In this document: piece after piece, positions 60,582 through 64,000 of the stretch
How the letters are laid out: each line of letters starts with the position of its first letter
How positions within the stretch are numbered: position 1 is the stretch's first letter
Source of the DNA: Cytospora piceicola
Lineage: Eukaryota; Ascomycota; Sordariomycetes; Diaporthales; Cytosporaceae
DNA length: 64,000 bases
NCBI GenBank assembly: GCA_023375675.1
Contig: JALQBC010000006.1
Location: 992,001 to 1,056,000, forward strand
Reading direction: 5' to 3'
The notes under the pieces: generated by a model
Told to the model about the DNA's origin: nothing
The model's input: the letters and a program-made list of their open reading frames with translations, nothing else
Databases searched by the model: none
Position numbers and translations under genes: made by a program

Positions 60582-61000
60582 AGATATCCAGGTAGGTAAA
60601 TGTAACTATTTGCGCCCAGGTAGAAATTCTGTCTGCCACAGCAACAAGCACTGACCTGTTGGCTAAATGAATGAACCCTGCAAGCCTAGCTGGACTGGCT
60701 AACAGGGGGCGGTCGGGGGCGGTCGGGGGCTGAGGGCCGCTAAAAGAAAAAGAAGCTCACCCCTGCTGCCCTGTTGGATTCTGCCGTCGAGGTTTCCGTC
60801 TTCGTCAGGCTCCGTTTTGGCACCGGGCTCCTTCCCCGTATCCATAAGCTTTCCGTCCGTGCCGTTCCGTTTGCCAGCTGCACTCGTGCCGAAGACTGAC
60901 CGACACTCCGCACTCTACAGTCACTCTTGAGTGGCTGGCTACTTGCGGCTCGACTGACTTACACCAACACTGTTGCACCATACAACAAACACCAGTTGAC

Positions 61001-61043
61001 CTGCAACTGCAACTGCAACTGCACCTGACCTCACCTCACCTCG
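61001..61043 (+). repeat. (CAACTG)n and CACCT repeats in ATG29 leader
   Basis: Four CTGCAA units followed by CTCAC/CTCGT units, about 105-145 bases before the start codon. Confidence 0.75.
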
Positions 61044-61147
61044 TCTCGTCTTCATTGCGAAACTGGCCGTTTCTCCTCCATCTCGTGAAACGCCCCTCCT
61101 TTCATCATTGATTGCCTGCTTTACATTTCACAAACAACTCGGATGTC

Positions 61148-62840
61148 ATGGAATCCGAAACAAACTATACCGTCTTCATTAGGCTCCCCTTTCCACGGGG
61201 CGACTTTGTGGATCCGCCGCCTGTGAGTGACCGGACCAACGAAACACCTGTATATCATTATTATTTAGTGAATATCACTTGTTGACCCTTTATATCAGGT
61301 GAACTGGGACACATCCAAAGATGAAGCGCTGTGGAAGATCCTATCGGGCGTTGCAAAGACCGAGATAGACTGTGAGTTTCCCTACATATATATACTTCCC
61401 CGTTTGTATGGACTCCAGGAACGTCGTCTGACCCTACCTGACATTAGGGAATGAATTGTAAGTCGTCGAATGCATCACTATATGCTCTGACATGTTTACA
61501 GGTTCAAGAGGACAAAAGGGAAGCAAACATCATCTAATATGCATTTCCAGGGCCGCTAGCTTTGAAGTCACCGTCGACTTCCTACTCCAGCAAGTCACAT
61601 ATCTTACCGAACGCCATGCCTCACAAGTCCGGGCCCAGATGCGTAAGGTTACCGCTGCAGCTAGAAGCTCAGCGGCGTCATCCCCTGTTCCTGGATCCGA
61701 ATCCGCTGCCGCCATGGAGGCAATGAGGAGGACAGGCTCGGCTCAGGGGCTCCGCTCTCACACACGAGCTCCTTCGTCTCTCTCTATACGCAAAGACTCA
61801 CCTATGCTGCGAAACGACGGGAGCATCCCAAGTACTCCCAAGGTCAGCACACCTGACAGCGGTGGAGTTGGTGGCAGTGGTACTGCTGCCGGTCGACCTC
61901 AAGTCTCGCGAGCCTCATCGTCAGGCACGGCCGTGCAGGTCGGCAGCTCCGGTAGCGCGACGGGGTCGTTGAGACTCAAAGTCAAGCCGCCATCTCCACG
62001 TGCACAGCCTCGTCATCGATTGTCATCACTGCCTATCGTGACCAGTCCAACTTCAGCGACGCCAACAGCAGAACAAGCAGCACCGGCGGCAGCGGCTGAT
62101 CCGTCGTCACCAGCCGCAGACGAGTCCCCATCCCCAACCTCGTCGGCTTCCTCTAGTCCTGCGCAGTCGCGGATCATCCGCCGCCCGCCGCGTTTCAACC
62201 TCCAGCAGCAGCGGGACCAGGAAGACACCAGACTGTCATACCTAGGCGATGCCGACGACGAAGAAGCAGAGCCCGCCTTCTTGCCCTTCAAGTCCTCTTC
62301 TGGGCATGGAGCCGACGACAGTGATGGCAGTGCGCATTACACTGATCCTAGCGCCACGCTGCGAGGCGACCCGCGGGACTTCGCCGCCAATGCCGCGAGG
62401 AGGTTAGATAACATCACGGGCCCTAGCCCTGGCCAAGGGAAAGGAAAAGGAAAGGAAAGGGAGCGGATACTCCAACGATCCCAAACGTCTGATTCCTCGG
62501 CAAGCTCGGCTGCATTCATATCGAAGCGGTCGCTGGGAGATCGAAGACCGCCGTCGGGGCCGCTTTCTCCGCGCAGAACCACCGAGTTGAAGGGCAAGGG
62601 CTATTCGCGGGAGGGGAGCGATGGCACACCGAGCATGGGCAGCAGTTTCAGTGACCTGGATGGTAAGATCGTTCTCATTCAATCCATATGCCTAGTTCTT
62701 TCGATGTTGATAACCTGCTTGCAGATGCGTCGGTCACACAATCGGCTCTGGAGGAGGCCTTGGCCAGCAAGATGCAAGGCGGCAACACAATTGGCAGTAC
62801 GATCAGTAACGTCTTCAGAAGTCGATACTTGCCAAAGTGA
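61148..62840 (+). CDS. ATG29: Autophagy-related protein 29
   Basis: ATG29 works with ATG17 and ATG31 to start the phagophore. Five exons, 61148-61222, 61299-61371, 61448-61457, 61551-62662 and 62725-62840, give 461 residues. Reading: ESETNYTVFIRLPFPRGDF, then NWDTSKDEALWKILSGVAKT, then a 10-nt exon completing WNE and part of Leu, then AASFEVTVDFLLQQVTYLTE and RHASQVRAQMRKV. This N-terminal domain (about 1-95) is the conserved part. The middle is Ser/Pro-rich and disordered. The last exon gives SVTQSALEEALASKMQ and ends RSRYLPK, both family features. Acceptor choice at 61550 is fixed by phase: the upstream candidate at 61501 runs into a stop. Identification is firm. Confidence 0.93.
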
Positions 62841-63326
62841 GGCAGACTAGTTGTCCCATGTATCGGCATAATTTTGCATTGGGGAGATATGTAAGAACAG
62901 GGGTGTGGCGTCCCTTGTAGGTGTTGGTGATGTTTCAAAGAGGGCAGTTGACACGGCTAGATGAGCGTGCAGTCGACATTTCCACACACATGATGAATAT
63001 TCGTTTCCCGATGATCAGATGTACAGATACATTCTCCCTGTTTACATACTATCTACAAGCCCCCACTAATGATTGACGCAAGTATCTACGGAGGAGCCTC
63101 TCCCGGGTTCTGTATGATCATTGGGTTCTGTATTGTGGGTAAGGACCCCGCCACCATTGCAGGAGCTGCGATTGGGAATCACACTACCGAGCACATGAAA
63201 GGCTAGCTCTTCAAACCTCTATGACATGATCGTAATGTCAGACTCTTGTTATTACTTTGCTGTTTCTCTGTAGCAGTACTTTTGTTTCCGGACGGAATCT
63301 CGATATCAGGGGTGCCTACCGAAGTC
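62841..63326. other. Spacer between ATG29 and P450
   Basis: A 486-base spacer with no gene. It holds the ATG29 3' flank and the P450 promoter. An in-frame ATG at 63246 could extend the P450 by 27 residues. Confidence 0.55.
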
Positions 63327-64000
63327 ATGTCTGAGCTTCTGAACGGTGGCGCCTGGCCCTTTACCAAACTCCTAACGGCACACAACATAGGTCTACTCAG
63401 TCTCGCCTGGCTGGCCTATCACCTCCTCAAAGCTCTATACAATGTGTCTCCATTGCACCCGTTGAGCCACATTCCCGGCCCAAAGCTGGCTGCAGCGACA
63501 TACCTACCAGAATTCTACTACGATGTCGTCAAGTTTGGCAGATACACCAGCGAGATCCGTGACATGCACAAGGCCTATGGGCCTCTTGTCCGCATCAATC
63601 CTAATGAGATTCACTGCAACGATATCAACTTCAGCGACGAGATATATGCCGTGGGTGGCCGCAAGCGCGACAAGCCAGCCCACCAGGTCAATGGCACAGC
63701 GTAAGCCCTCCCTCCGGGCCCGTCTATCAGAGGAACACAACGTAGAGAACCTTTTCCGCTGACCAGATAAAACACCAGACTGAACGTGGCAGAGTTCGGG
63801 ACGGTCGACCACGACCTCCACCGGCAGCGCCGCGCGCCCGTGGCCAGGTTCTTCTCCCGGTCCAACGTGGCGAAGCTGGAGGCCGAGATCAAGGAGCACG
63901 TGCAGGCGCTGTGCGACAAGCTGCTGCGACAGCCCGGCGGGGTCCCCTTCGACGTCAAGACGGCCTACAGCTGCTACACGGCCGACGTCATCTCGGGCTA
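63327..64000 (+). CDS. Cytochrome P450, 5' part
   Basis: The first two exons of a microsomal cytochrome P450 monooxygenase, cut by the right window edge: 63327-63700 and 63779 onward (donor GTAAGC, acceptor CCAG, 78-nt intron). The N-terminus [12 protein letters not shown] is followed by one membrane anchor (about residues 14-32) and the hinge [13 protein letters not shown]. Further on are [15 protein letters not shown] and, in exon 2, [20 protein letters not shown], which is the helix C region where the W/HxxxR heme-propionate contact lies. This resembles fungal P450s near the trichothecene/benzoate hydroxylase groups. The haem-binding cysteine is beyond the window. Substrate unknown. The start could instead be 63246. 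Confidence 0.88.

Larger units (their letters stand above)
60408..61147. promoter_or_regulatory. Shared divergent promoter, NUP53 / ATG29
   Basis: A 740-base spacer between divergent starts. It contains a TGTGC repeat near NUP53, a doubled GGGGGCGGTC near 60708-60730, and a CAACTG/CACCT repeat in the ATG29 leader. No specific factor site is claimed. Confidence 0.4.

Overview
The window is nuclear DNA of a filamentous ascomycete, most likely a Sordariomycete. The genes carry short introns (about 50-110 nt) with GT..AG ends and CTAAC-like branch sites. The proteins are typical eukaryotic housekeeping factors in their fungal forms: ISY1, PRP38, WBP1, a 9.5 kDa complex I subunit, a BEACH protein, a ROM2-type Rho GEF, V-ATPase subunit c, NUP53 and ATG29. 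Genes lie on both strands with long non-coding spacers. I found no tRNA, rRNA, CRISPR array or bacterial operon. The species cannot be named from the sequence alone.

Layout. 0-8 kb: 3' end of a 5'-nucleotidase-like phosphoesterase (+), the splicing factor ISY1 (-), and a divergent pair of WBP1 (-) and the complex I 9.5 kDa subunit (+). 8.8-16.9 kb: one very large BEACH/WD40 gene (-). 16.9-22.4 kb: a gene-free stretch, locally AT-richer, with inverted repeats. 22.4-27.3 kb: an uncharacterised gene (+), PRP38 (-) and a small membrane protein (+). 27.3-34.2 kb: no secure gene; one possible spliced gene at 31.8-32.7 kb. 34.2-40.9 kb: Rho1 GEF (-) and V-ATPase subunit c (+). 40.9-45.8 kb: a decayed TauD-type dioxygenase pseudogene (-), not easily seen as one open frame. 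45.8-58.4 kb: an FAD-dependent oxidoreductase, a ferric-reductase-like flavocytochrome and an Ivy1-like protein, all (+), with a microsatellite-rich spacer before the last. 58.9-64 kb: NUP53 (-), ATG29 (+) and the 5' part of a cytochrome P450 (+), which runs off the right edge.

The genes do not form a pathway or secondary-metabolite cluster. They look like an ordinary core-genome arrangement with RNA splicing, ER glycosylation, respiration, vacuole/endomembrane and nuclear pore genes mixed together. The gene models below were assembled by joining open frames across splice signals and checking phase; each has exact exon limits.

I do not see a clear new biological system. The observations most worth following are the TauD pseudogene with several frame breaks, two extreme micro-exons (a 3-nt ATG-only exon in ISY1 and a 10-nt exon in ATG29), a stop-free intron of 54 nt in the Rho GEF, a ferric reductase whose NAD domain is split by a roughly 250-residue low-complexity insert, a family of short palindromes around CCTAGG and CTTAAG scattered through the spacers, and a 10-bp all-G/C hairpin between two convergent genes.
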